Source of the DNA: Chitinophagaceae bacterium
Lineage (GTDB): Bacteria; Bacteroidota; Bacteroidia; Chitinophagales; Chitinophagaceae
Assembly (NCBI GenBank): GCA_003167015.1
Contig: PMUF01000409.1
Location: 1-16,776, forward strand
Reading direction: 5' to 3'
DNA: 16,776 bases
Shown piece by piece: positions 7,877-14,536 of the stretch. Positions within the stretch are counted from its first letter, which is position 1. Each line of letters starts with the position of its first letter. The position numbers and the translations under genes were made by a program. Below the pieces are notes generated by a model. That model saw only the letters and a program-made list of their open reading frames with translations. It had not been told where the DNA came from and made no database searches.

Positions 7877-8623
7877 TTAATGGGTGGTTGGGGATTTTTC
7901 GGCTTTAAGCGCATCTATTTGTTTCTGGAGCTCGATGGTATAGAGTGTCAGCTGCTCGATCTTTTCCAGCAGTTTGGCTTCAGTGGCTGCCACATCGATC
8001 CCGTCCTTTTTAACTTCTTCAGTAGTGGGAATGCCCGGAAGGTGCTTGTTGGATTTTATATAGTCGGCCAGGCTATCGAGTGAGGGGAGTTGATAGTCCT
8101 TGTCGAAAACATAGTCCGCCCAGGGAGTACTCTTGGGGTTATTACCGGAAAAGGATTTAACGGTTATCCCATCAAAGACGGCCGTGCCGTCGACGTTGAG
8201 ATTATAGCTTGAAGTATTGAGAGTACCAATACCGACATGACCGTTGCCGTCGATATTGATCGCTCCCTTGGATGGCTCTACTCCTCCACTACCGCCTATG
8301 TAGAGATAGTTACCGGAGCCGGAAATCCACCAGGCCTGGTCGGCGGTACCAGGGCTCACATTTCCCTGAAAAATAGCATTAGCATCGCCCCCGGCAGGGC
8401 CTTGAAACCAAGCGGCATATCCCCCCGCTGTACTTGGCTTGGTGATGATACCTGATCCTCCTATCAATCCAGCTACCTGAAGCGGAAAACCTGGTGTGGT
8501 CGTTCCGATACCTACATAGTCCGTAGTGTCTGTAAGGTAAACCTTGGTACCGGAAGTGGTCCATTGGGCAAAAAGGACATTAACGGCAAGGAGAAGCCCT
8601 GAAAAGAGTAGTGCTTTTTTCAT
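7877..8623 (-). CDS. Secreted fibre-like protein with VGIGT motifs and C-terminal coiled coil
   Basis: This 248-residue protein starts with a signal peptide (KKALLFSGLLLAVNVLFA, cleavage likely before QWTT). Two VGIGT-type segments are visible, VGIGTTTPGFPLQVAG (37-52) and HVGIGTLNTSSYNLNVDG (129-146), a pattern common in tail-fibre-like and surface repeat proteins of Bacteroidota. Residues 168-208 carry the Bacteroidota-typical WADYVF...KHLPGIPTTEEVKKDGI block, which usually precedes a trimerising C-terminal coiled coil; the coiled coil here is about 212-243 (EAKLLEKIEQLTLYTIELQKQIDALK...). The middle is Gly- and Ser-rich. This suggests a trimeric extracellular fibre or adhesin. No S74 peptidase catalytic motif is evident, though the C-terminal block plays a similar place in related proteins. 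It heads a two-gene minus-strand unit with the T9SS cargo gene. Confidence 0.82.
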   Translation of the reverse strand: MKKALLFSGLLLAVNVLFAQWTTSGTKVYLTDTTDYVGIGTTTPGFPLQVAGLIGGSGIITKPSTAGGYAAWFQGPAGGDANAIFQGNVSPGTADQAWWISGSGNYLYIGGSGGVEPSKGAINIDGNGHVGIGTLNTSSYNLNVDGTAVFDGITVKSFSGNNPKSTPWADYVFDKDYQLPSLDSLADYIKSNKHLPGIPTTEEVKKDGIDVAATEAKLLEKIEQLTLYTIELQKQIDALKAEKSPTTH

Positions 8624-8756
8624 ACAAATGATTAATGGTTATGTAAAAGAATAAGTTACGTGTGCCGGTACGGAAAATGTACCTAATCAGATGAGCTTAA
8701 CCGTGTGCGATGGAAGAAATATGAAAGTATGCCTAAACCAGAGAATACTCGCATGA

Positions 8757-8796
8757 ATAGCCGGTATATTTCCTAGGCGCGCCGGATATTTTTTTT
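8757..8796 (+). terminator. Orphan terminator-like hairpin with T8 tract
   Basis: ATAGCCGG (8757-8764) can pair with CCGGATAT (8782-8789), with one mismatch and a 17-base loop, and is followed at once by eight T (8789-8796) on the plus strand. No plus-strand gene ends here: the nearest upstream plus-strand gene stops at 7150. It could end antisense read-through from 7150, an unannotated small RNA, or a gmhA leader transcript started further upstream. The loop contains the palindrome GGCGCGCC, so a different fold is possible. Confidence 0.35.
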
Positions 8797-8886
8797 CGTA
8801 ATGGATAATTAATTATTTTACTGAGATGTTCGCTTGGCCGACTGTGCGCTAAAAAAAGGAGGCGAACAAGGAACCGAACAATAAAA

Positions 8887-8916
8887 TTGGAAATTTCGAT
8901 CCAAATCAGATCTTTG
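8887..8916 (+). promoter_or_regulatory. Bacteroidota-type promoter motif before gmhA
   Basis: TTG (8887-8889), a 19-base spacer and GATCTTTG (8909-8916) match the TTG/TTTG-N19-TAnnTTTG promoter of Bacteroidota except for one base (G for T at the first position of the -7 element). The -7 element ends 5 bases before the gmhA ATG, so the start of transcription would fall at or beside the start codon and the mRNA would be leaderless or nearly so. Confidence 0.45.
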
Positions 8917-8921
8917 TAGCT

Positions 8922-9500
8922 ATGACGAATAAAATACTGGACATTATTACTGAATCTGTAACGGTGAAGACCCGGGTGTTGAATGACCCGGCCCTGATAG
9001 GCCAGGTGGAGGAGATCGTGACGCTGATCGTCCGGCGGTTCCGGGAGGGGAAGCATCTTTACTTTTGCGGCAACGGGGGCAGCGCGGCGGATGCGCAGCA
9101 CCTGGCGGCGGAATTCTCGGGGCGGTTCTATATCGACCGAGATGCCCTGCCATCGGAGGCCCTGCATTGCAACACTTCTTATATGACGGCTGTCGCCAAC
9201 GACTATAGCTATGACCTGATCTATTCCCGGCTGATCAAAGGTATCGGGAAGCGGGAAGATATCCTGATCGGGATGTCCACGTCGGGGAATTCCACCAATA
9301 TCCTCAAGGCCTTCGAGACGGCCCGGGAAAAGGGCATCACCACGATCGGGATGACGGGGGAAGGCGGCGGCAAGCTGAAAGCCCTGAGCGACCACCTGAT
9401 TGCTATCCCTTCACGGGTCACGCCCCGCATCCAGGAGGCGCATATGTTGCTGGGACATATTATCTGCCAGCTGGTGGAAGAACAATATTTCAGTGCATGA
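8922..9500 (+). CDS. gmhA: Phosphoheptose isomerase (SIS domain)
   Basis: This 192-residue enzyme converts sedoheptulose 7-phosphate to D-glycero-D-manno-heptose 7-phosphate, the first committed step of ADP- or GDP-heptose synthesis in the cytoplasm. The SIS fold carries the substrate-binding FCGNGGSAADAQHLAAEF segment, with zinc ligands H60 and E64, the phosphate-binding STSGNSTN loop, and Q171/H179 in the C-terminal helix, which match the E. coli GmhA active site. The length equals the family norm. The ATG at 8922 follows a promoter-like motif. The gene overlaps hddC by the ATGA at 9497-9500, so the two are probably translationally coupled. The neighbours decide the branch: a kinase and a guanylyltransferase-like gene follow, so this feeds GDP- rather than ADP-heptose. 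Confidence 0.94.
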   Translation: MTNKILDIITESVTVKTRVLNDPALIGQVEEIVTLIVRRFREGKHLYFCGNGGSAADAQHLAAEFSGRFYIDRDALPSEALHCNTSYMTAVANDYSYDLIYSRLIKGIGKREDILIGMSTSGNSTNILKAFETAREKGITTIGMTGEGGGKLKALSDHLIAIPSRVTPRIQEAHMLLGHIICQLVEEQYFSA

Positions 9501-10234
9501 TCAAAGAGGCCATTTTGCTGGCGGGGGGACTGGGCACCAGGCTAAGGTCGGCCGTGCCGGAACTGCCGAAATGCCTGGCCCCGGTGAGGGGACGGCCATT
9601 CATCGCCTATGTGACCGATTATTTCCGGCGGCAGGGTATCGAAAAATTTATCTTCGCCCTGGGGTATAAGAGCGACTATTTCGATGATTTTTTCCGGGAG
9701 ACGTTTCCCGACGGGGGGTATGCCGTATCGCTGGAAGAGGAACCCCTGGGTACCGGCGGGGCCATTCGTCAGGCCTGTTCCGTGGCTACCGGCAAGACCG
9801 TGCTGATCCTCAATGGCGATACTTTCTTCCGGATAGGGCTGGCGGCATTATCGGACTTTCACGAGGAGAAGCGGGCGGATTGCAGCCTGTGCCTGCGGCC
9901 GATGACCGATTTCGACCGGTTCGGAGTGGTAGAGCTGGACAACGAGGCCAGGGTAACCCGGTTCCGGGAGAAGCAGTATTACCGGGAAGGGCTGATCAAT
10001 GGGGGCGTGTACGCGCTCGACAGAGAGGCCTTTCTTCGGGCGGAGCTGCCGCGGATCTTTTCTTTCGAGAAGGATTACCTGGAGCCTGCTGTAGGTCAAG
10101 GACGCGCGGGCGATAGAGCTGCAGGTTACAGAGGAAGGCGGCTGTTCGGGCTGGTACAGGAAAAGTATTTTATCGATATCGGTATTCCGGAGGATTACCG
10201 GCGGGTACAGGAAGAATTCAAGGAACTATCATGA
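9497..10234 (+). CDS. hddC: D-glycero-alpha-D-manno-heptose 1-phosphate guanylyltransferase
   Basis: This 245-residue nucleotidyltransferase would join heptose 1-phosphate and GTP to GDP-heptose. The N-terminal GGLGTRL loop (10-16) with PK at 24-25 binds the NTP; LNGDTF (105-110) has the metal-binding D108; GGVYALD and YFIDIGIPEDY close the family signature. The GDP rather than ADP product is inferred from pairing with an HddA-type kinase. One stretch is odd: residues about 199-215 (nt 10091-10142) read as a Gly/Arg/Ala-rich segment with several rare AGA/AGG/GGA codons, while the +1 frame there (from 10095) reads VKDARAIELQVTEEGG with common codons and rejoins a normal LFGLVQEKYFID. This looks like an extra base near 10091-10094 and a missing base near 10139-10143. 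The gene overlaps both neighbours by ATGA. Confidence 0.88.
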   Translation: MIKEAILLAGGLGTRLRSAVPELPKCLAPVRGRPFIAYVTDYFRRQGIEKFIFALGYKSDYFDDFFRETFPDGGYAVSLEEEPLGTGGAIRQACSVATGKTVLILNGDTFFRIGLAALSDFHEEKRADCSLCLRPMTDFDRFGVVELDNEARVTRFREKQYYREGLINGGVYALDREAFLRAELPRIFSFEKDYLEPAVGQGRAGDRAAGYRGRRLFGLVQEKYFIDIGIPEDYRRVQEEFKELS

Positions 10235-11262
10235 TATACAGAAGTAAAGCTCCCCTGCGCATCGGGCTGGCCGGCGGTGGGACTGATGTAAGCCCCTACA
10301 GCGATCTATATGGCGGAGCCATCCTCAATGCAACCTTGTCGTTGTATGCGCATGCCAGCATCGAACCCTTGGAAGACAATACGATCATCCTGCAGGGGCT
10401 CGACCGCAGGGAAGAAGTACGTTTTGAAGACGGCGCGCGGCTGGCCTCGCTGCCTATCGACGGCAGGCTGGACCTGCTGAAGGGGGTCTACAACCGCATC
10501 CGTAAGGACTACGGGTGGACGGCAAAGGGCTTTCGGTTGAGCACGTTTGTCGACGCTCCGGCCGGTTCGGGCCTGGGGACCTCCTCCACATTAGTAGTAG
10601 CGATCATCGGCGCCTTCGTGGAAATGCTGCGGCTACCATTGGGGGAATACGATATGGCACACCTCGCCTATGACATTGAAAGAAGAGAACTGCGGATGGC
10701 AGGTGGAAAACAGGACCAGTATGCGGCCACCTTCGGTGGGGTCAACTATATGGAATTCTATAAGGACGACAAGGTCATCGTCAATCCGCTGCGGGTGAAA
10801 CAGCAGCATCTGTTCGAGCTGGAAAATAACCTCTTGTTATATTATACGGCTACAAGCCGGGAGTCAGCGAAGATCATCGAGGTCCAGAGCCGGAATGTGA
10901 CCGACAAGAAGGAGTCGTCTATCGAAGCGATGCACCAGTTGAAGACCCAGGCGCAGCTGATGAAGGAAGCCTTGCTGACAGGCCGGATACATCAGATCGG
11001 GGAGATCCTGGATTTCGGCTTTCGTGAGAAGCAGAAGATGGCGGCTGGAATTTCCAATGCCTTTATCGACAATATTTATGAGGAGGCTAAAAAGGCGGGC
11101 GCCACGGGAGGAAAGATCTCGGGAGCTGGCGGCGGGGGTTTCATGACCTTTTACTGCCCCGGCGTCTCCAAATATGGCGTCATAGAAATACTCAACCGGC
11201 TGGGCGGGCATTGTCAGCCTTATCAGTTCACGGGACATGGATTAACAACGTGGACGATGTGA
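10231..11262 (+). CDS. hddA: D-glycero-alpha-D-manno-heptose 7-phosphate kinase (GHMP family)
   Basis: This 343-residue GHMP kinase would phosphorylate D-glycero-D-manno-heptose 7-phosphate at C1 with alpha configuration, giving the 1,7-bisphosphate for GDP-heptose synthesis. It begins SKAPLRIGLAGGGTDVSPY, typical of HddA; the ATP-binding GHMP motif DAPAGSGLGTSST (108-120) and the C-terminal GGKISGAGGGGF motif are both present, as is the substrate segment MAGGKQDQYAATFGG. Length is normal. Such genes are often misnamed as dehydrogenases or as galactokinase or mevalonate kinase homologues; the neighbouring gmhA and hddC support the heptose assignment. The ATG overlaps the hddC stop. The bisphosphate phosphatase GmhB that must follow in the pathway is not encoded in this window. 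Confidence 0.92.
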   Translation: MIYRSKAPLRIGLAGGGTDVSPYSDLYGGAILNATLSLYAHASIEPLEDNTIILQGLDRREEVRFEDGARLASLPIDGRLDLLKGVYNRIRKDYGWTAKGFRLSTFVDAPAGSGLGTSSTLVVAIIGAFVEMLRLPLGEYDMAHLAYDIERRELRMAGGKQDQYAATFGGVNYMEFYKDDKVIVNPLRVKQQHLFELENNLLLYYTATSRESAKIIEVQSRNVTDKKESSIEAMHQLKTQAQLMKEALLTGRIHQIGEILDFGFREKQKMAAGISNAFIDNIYEEAKKAGATGGKISGAGGGGFMTFYCPGVSKYGVIEILNRLGGHCQPYQFTGHGLTTWTM

Positions 11263-11280
11263 GTTTGTTTACCTTTGAGC

Positions 11281-11760
11281 ATGCCTACGCAAGAGAAACC
11301 CAATCTTATCTGGAGCATCTTTACGATGAAATGTCCGCGGTGCCGCCGGGGGCATATGTTTTCCCAGCCCAATCCCTGGAAATTCGGCCAGATCCTGACC
11401 ATGCCGGATACCTGTCCTGAATGCGGTCAGCCTTTCGAGATGGAGATAGGCTTTTGGTATGGGACAGGATACGTCAGCTATGGACTGTCCTTTTTTCTTT
11501 CGGTGGCGACCTTTATTGCGTGGTGGATGTTGATCGGGATCTCGACGGAAGACAACCGGTTTTTCTGGTGGATGGGTTTGAATGCAGTATTCCTCGTCGT
11601 TATACAGCCCTGGCTGATGCGGCTGAGCCGCGTGGTCTGGATCTATTTCTTCGTGACCTATGATGCCGATTACAAGCAGACGGCCGTGAAAAAATTCGAT
11701 TATGAGACGGAAAGTTATTACCGCCCCAAACCGCAGGAGGATAAAGGAGATGCTCAATAA
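11281..11760 (+). CDS. DUF983 family membrane protein with N-terminal zinc ribbon
   Basis: This protein of 159 residues belongs to DUF983, a family common in Bacteroidota and alphaproteobacteria without an established function. It has a four-Cys zinc-ribbon at C18/C21 (CPRCRRG) and C45/C48 (CPECGQ), the family motif FEMEIGFWYGTGYVSYGLS, and two hydrophobic segments (about 65-85 and 97-125). The tail is polar and charged. I chose the ATG at 11281; a TTG at 11275 in the same frame would add two residues. It starts 18 bases after hddA and may be in the same transcript, but a role in heptose use is not implied. Its stop codon lies in the A-rich side of the minus-strand terminator at 11758-11785. 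Confidence 0.88.
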   Translation: MPTQEKPNLIWSIFTMKCPRCRRGHMFSQPNPWKFGQILTMPDTCPECGQPFEMEIGFWYGTGYVSYGLSFFLSVATFIAWWMLIGISTEDNRFFWWMGLNAVFLVVIQPWLMRLSRVVWIYFFVTYDADYKQTAVKKFDYETESYYRPKPQEDKGDAQ

Positions 11761-11785
11761 AAAACCGTCCGTAGTAAGCGGACGG
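11758..11785 (-). terminator. Intrinsic terminator of the two-component operon
   Basis: CCGTCCG (11765-11771) and CGGACGG (11779-11785) form a perfect 7-bp stem with a 7-base loop. Read on the minus strand the stem is followed by TTTTTT (11764-11759), so it ends transcription of the histidine kinase gene about 90 bases downstream of its stop. On the plus strand it is followed by CTGTAAAAAAA, not T, so it is not a terminator for the DUF983 gene, whose stop it overlaps. Confidence 0.78.
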
Positions 11786-11873
11786 CTGTAAAAAAACCTA
11801 TTGATAGGGTTAGTATCAATAATTTAACGTTAAAAGGGCAATATTATTATATATGTGGGGATGGGGACTCTTA

Positions 11874-13724
11874 TTATTTCTTCAGAACGATAGTGAATAT
11901 TGACCCCTCACCGAGGGTACTTTCGCAGGTAATCTTTCCTTTAAGCTCTTCACAGATACGTTTGACGATAGCAAGGCCCAGGCCGGTGGAAGCCTCGCCA
12001 TTAGTCGGCTGGGAGGATATTTTGCTGTATTTGGAAAAAAGATGAGGCAGCTCGTCGGGCTGGATACCCACGCCTTCATCGCGTATTTTGATACTGACGG
12101 CATCTTTTTCTTCGCTGACGCTCATCCACACATTTTTCCCGGGGGCAGTGTATTTAATCGCATTGGACAGCAGGTTGTCCAACATACGTCCCAGCAGCTG
12201 TCGGTCGCTGAGAAAGTAAAGGGACCGGGTTGGGCATTCCAGGTGGAGGCGGATATTCTTGTTGGCGGCGACGGGAGTAAAATTATCCAGGCGCCATTCA
12301 GCGAAAATGCGCAGGTCGAGATTTTCCAGCTGTAATTTATTCTGGTTGGTCTCGGCCTTTTCTATGTCGAGGATGTGACGGATCAGCAGCTCTCCATATT
12401 GGGTAGCCTGGGCGATGCGGTCGAGCGCTTTGCGTTGCGAATCGCTGAGATTATCCTGTTCGCTAAGCAATAGCTGCTGCCACATGCCGATGCTGGCGAA
12501 AGGAGTACTGAGGTCGTGGGAGACGATGCTGATCAGGGAGTTCTTTTCTTCATTCAATTCCGACAGCCGCTCATTCTGCCGGACGAACAGATCGTTATTA
12601 GCCTGTAGCTGTCTGTTGGCTTTACGTTTGACAATAAAGGCCATGGCGGCTGCGATGGCAATGAGCAGCAGGCTGACAGCCATGACCATCATGATCCGGT
12701 TGTGGAATTTCTGCTGGGCAATCTCCGACTGCAGAAGGAGTTTTTCATTTTCTCTTTCCCGGGTCTCATATTTTTTTTCCAGCTCGGCTATCGACTTGTA
12801 GGTCTCGCTGTTGACCAGCGCAGTGTCCAGCGCATACCATTTGCCCTGGTACTCCCAGGCTTTTTTGTAATCGCCGCGGTGTTGAGCCAGCTTGGCCAGG
12901 ATCTGGTAACTATCGGATTCTTTGCTTTTAGAATCCAACTGGCGAGCGAGCTGCAATGCCAGGTCGCCGTATTTGGCGGCGGAGTCATAGGCCCCTTCTT
13001 CGCTATAGGAATCGGCCATGTTGAGTACATCGAGCCATACATCGGCCTGCCGGGATGGGGACTGGCTGACGAGATGATGGTTGTAATTATCCCGGAAGTA
13101 GACGATAGACTGGGCGAACTCCTTCAGATAATAATAGGTATTGCCCATGTTGTTATACAGGTCGTCCAGGTCAAATGTCCCTTTTGCTTCCAGCGGCTTG
13201 CCGATGCGCAGCCCTTCCTTCAGCAGCAGCAGGGCGCTGTCATAGAGACCGAGACGGTCATAAATAGCGCCGAGGTTGATATAGGAGGTTACCAGGGATC
13301 CGGCATCTCCCAACTGCCGGTCCAGGCGGACGCATTCCTGGTAGATCTCTTTGGCTTTTTCGGGTTCTTTCATATCCGAAGTATACACCGCTGCCAGGTC
13401 GGCGAGAGCCTCGGTCTGGTGCTCGATATAGCCGAGTTTCCGCGCAACGTCGAGCGCCTGCATATAGTAATCGATGGCACGGGGATAGTTCGCTTTGTTC
13501 TCAAAATACCAGCCATAAAGACGCAGGGACATGAACCTGGCCGCGGGGTATTGGCCTTTCTGATCAATCTGCCGCATGTAATCTGCATAATAGTCGATGG
13601 AGTCGATGCGGGCCTCGGTCAATTTCATCGCGTAATAGTAAAGATGCCGGATGCTATTAGTGTCCACCTGGCCAGCGGCGGAAAAGGCGATCGATAGGAG
13701 CAGTAGGGGTAGTAGACGCTTCAC
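11874..13724 (-). CDS. TPR-containing sensor histidine kinase (HisKA/HATPase)
   Basis: This 616-residue hybrid-less sensor kinase starts with a signal peptide (KRLLPLLLLSIAFSAAG, cleaved before QVDT), so its TPR repeats at about 60-300 (for example GWYFENKANYPRAIDYYMQALDVA) are periplasmic. A single membrane helix spans about 344-366 (IMMVMAVSLLLIAIAAAMAF). A cytoplasmic coiled linker leads to the HisKA domain with SHDLSTPF, H403 being the phospho-acceptor, then the ATPase: N-box LLSNAIKY, G1 RDEGVGIQ, F-box LPHLFSKYS, G2 ASTGLGLAIVKRI. All are intact. This architecture is common in Bacteroidota. It is the second gene of the unit, 42 bases after the response regulator. The signal sensed is unknown; TPRs may bind a peptide or protein partner. 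A long plus-strand open frame over it is a shadow. Confidence 0.93.
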   Translation of the reverse strand: MKRLLPLLLLSIAFSAAGQVDTNSIRHLYYYAMKLTEARIDSIDYYADYMRQIDQKGQYPAARFMSLRLYGWYFENKANYPRAIDYYMQALDVARKLGYIEHQTEALADLAAVYTSDMKEPEKAKEIYQECVRLDRQLGDAGSLVTSYINLGAIYDRLGLYDSALLLLKEGLRIGKPLEAKGTFDLDDLYNNMGNTYYYLKEFAQSIVYFRDNYNHHLVSQSPSRQADVWLDVLNMADSYSEEGAYDSAAKYGDLALQLARQLDSKSKESDSYQILAKLAQHRGDYKKAWEYQGKWYALDTALVNSETYKSIAELEKKYETRERENEKLLLQSEIAQQKFHNRIMMVMAVSLLLIAIAAAMAFIVKRKANRQLQANNDLFVRQNERLSELNEEKNSLISIVSHDLSTPFASIGMWQQLLLSEQDNLSDSQRKALDRIAQATQYGELLIRHILDIEKAETNQNKLQLENLDLRIFAEWRLDNFTPVAANKNIRLHLECPTRSLYFLSDRQLLGRMLDNLLSNAIKYTAPGKNVWMSVSEEKDAVSIKIRDEGVGIQPDELPHLFSKYSKISSQPTNGEASTGLGLAIVKRICEELKGKITCESTLGEGSIFTIVLKK

Positions 13725-13766
13725 TGGAAAGATCGTTCATTTAGACCAAGATACTGATCTTTCCGG

Positions 13767-14414
13767 CTAATCGGTCAGATTATTACGCAGGGCAAACTTA
13801 ACCAGGCCCACGGTATTGTTGACGCCCAATTTGGCGATGAGATTTTTGCGGTGTGTCTCTACGGTGCTGACGCTGAGAAATAGTTTGCCCGCAATTTCGG
13901 CATTGCTAAATTCCTTGCAGATGAGGCGGAGTACTTCCAGCTCACGCCGGGAAAGGATCTCATCTATCTGTTTGTCTTCGATGGTAATGGTATGGCGGAA
14001 ATCTTCGTCCCTGTCACCGATATGGATGTCTTTGCTGAAATAATTGCCGCCGTTCTGTACGGACCTAATGGCGCCCAGTAGTTCATCCAGAGAAGCGTTC
14101 TTCAGGACATAGCCCTGGATCTTGTACTTAGCCAGCTTGTGTACATAGCGGGTACCGCGCAGCAGGGTAAGGTAAATGATGCGGAGGTCGGGATGACTGG
14201 CCCTGATCTGTTGCAATATCTCTTCTTCCGGCATATCCGGCAGGTAGACATCGAGCAATAAGATATCCGCGTTCAATCCTTCTTTTATCCGATCAAGAAG
14301 CTGTCTACCCGATGTAGCAGTGCCTATTACTTCTACGTCCTCCTGCTTGTTCAACAATAAGGCCAGCCCTTCTAAGTATATTTCATGATCATCGATAATA
14401 AAAACTCGAATCAT
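13767..14414 (-). CDS. NarL/LuxR-type two-component response regulator
   Basis: This 215-residue regulator has a receiver domain (about 1-120) with acidic pocket D8/D9, phospho-acceptor D55 (LLLDVYLPDMP), T83 and K105, then a LuxR helix-turn-helix at about 150-213 (SRRELEVLRLI, FSNAEIAGKLFLSVSTVETHRKNLIAKL). It should bind DNA after phosphorylation by the kinase encoded next, which follows by 42 bases and is probably in the same transcript. The Bacteroidota members of this pairing often act on surface or stress genes, but no target site can be assigned here. The start ATG at 14412-14414 has no clear SD. It heads the operon; the terminator at 14485-14511 lies just upstream and isolates it from the thiolase gene. 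Confidence 0.93.
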   Translation of the reverse strand: MIRVFIIDDHEIYLEGLALLLNKQEDVEVIGTATSGRQLLDRIKEGLNADILLLDVYLPDMPEEEILQQIRASHPDLRIIYLTLLRGTRYVHKLAKYKIQGYVLKNASLDELLGAIRSVQNGGNYFSKDIHIGDRDEDFRHTITIEDKQIDEILSRRELEVLRLICKEFSNAEIAGKLFLSVSTVETHRKNLIAKLGVNNTVGLVKFALRNNLTD

Positions 14415-14484
14415 GTTGTTTTAATAGATTCCGTAAGTATTTCAACTACAAGGCAAGTTAAAACTATTTATGATATGACTACTA

Positions 14485-14511
14485 AAAAGGCCCCTCAAAA
14501 AGAGGCCTTTC
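14485..14511 (-). terminator. Intrinsic terminator after the thiolase gene
   Basis: On the minus strand AAAGGCCTC pairs with GAGGGGCCTTT (two unpaired G) around a T-rich loop and runs into TTTTTAG, 26 bases past the thiolase stop. The stem is also near-symmetrical on the plus strand, but no plus-strand gene ends here. Confidence 0.7.
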
Positions 14512-14536
14512 CCGAAAATGAGTGATGTTCAGCCTA

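Larger units (their letters stand above)
8624..8921. other. Intergenic region upstream of the fibre and gmhA genes
   Basis: This 298-base gap lies between two divergently transcribed genes. It contains an orphan hairpin with a T-tract (8757-8796) and the gmhA promoter-like motif (8887-8916), annotated separately. No small open frame with a convincing start and SD could be supported; a purine stretch AAAGGAGG near 8857-8864 is not followed by a start codon at a usable distance. On the minus strand TACATTTT near 8680 resembles a -7 element for the fibre gene, but no -33 TTG pairs with it. Confidence 0.5.

Noticed and set aside
8856..8864. AAAGGAGG Shine-Dalgarno-like stretch before gmhA
   Set aside because: No start codon lies at a usable distance and gmhA begins nearly 60 bases later.
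8733..9395. 220-residue minus-strand open frame over gmhA
   Set aside because: It lies antisense to the conserved GmhA active site and its composition (Pro, Arg, His-rich) fits a shadow of GC-rich coding sequence.
12702..13697. 331-residue plus-strand open frame over the histidine kinase
   Set aside because: It covers the TPR region of the kinase in antisense, shows no domain pattern and has no start signal; shadow of a real gene.
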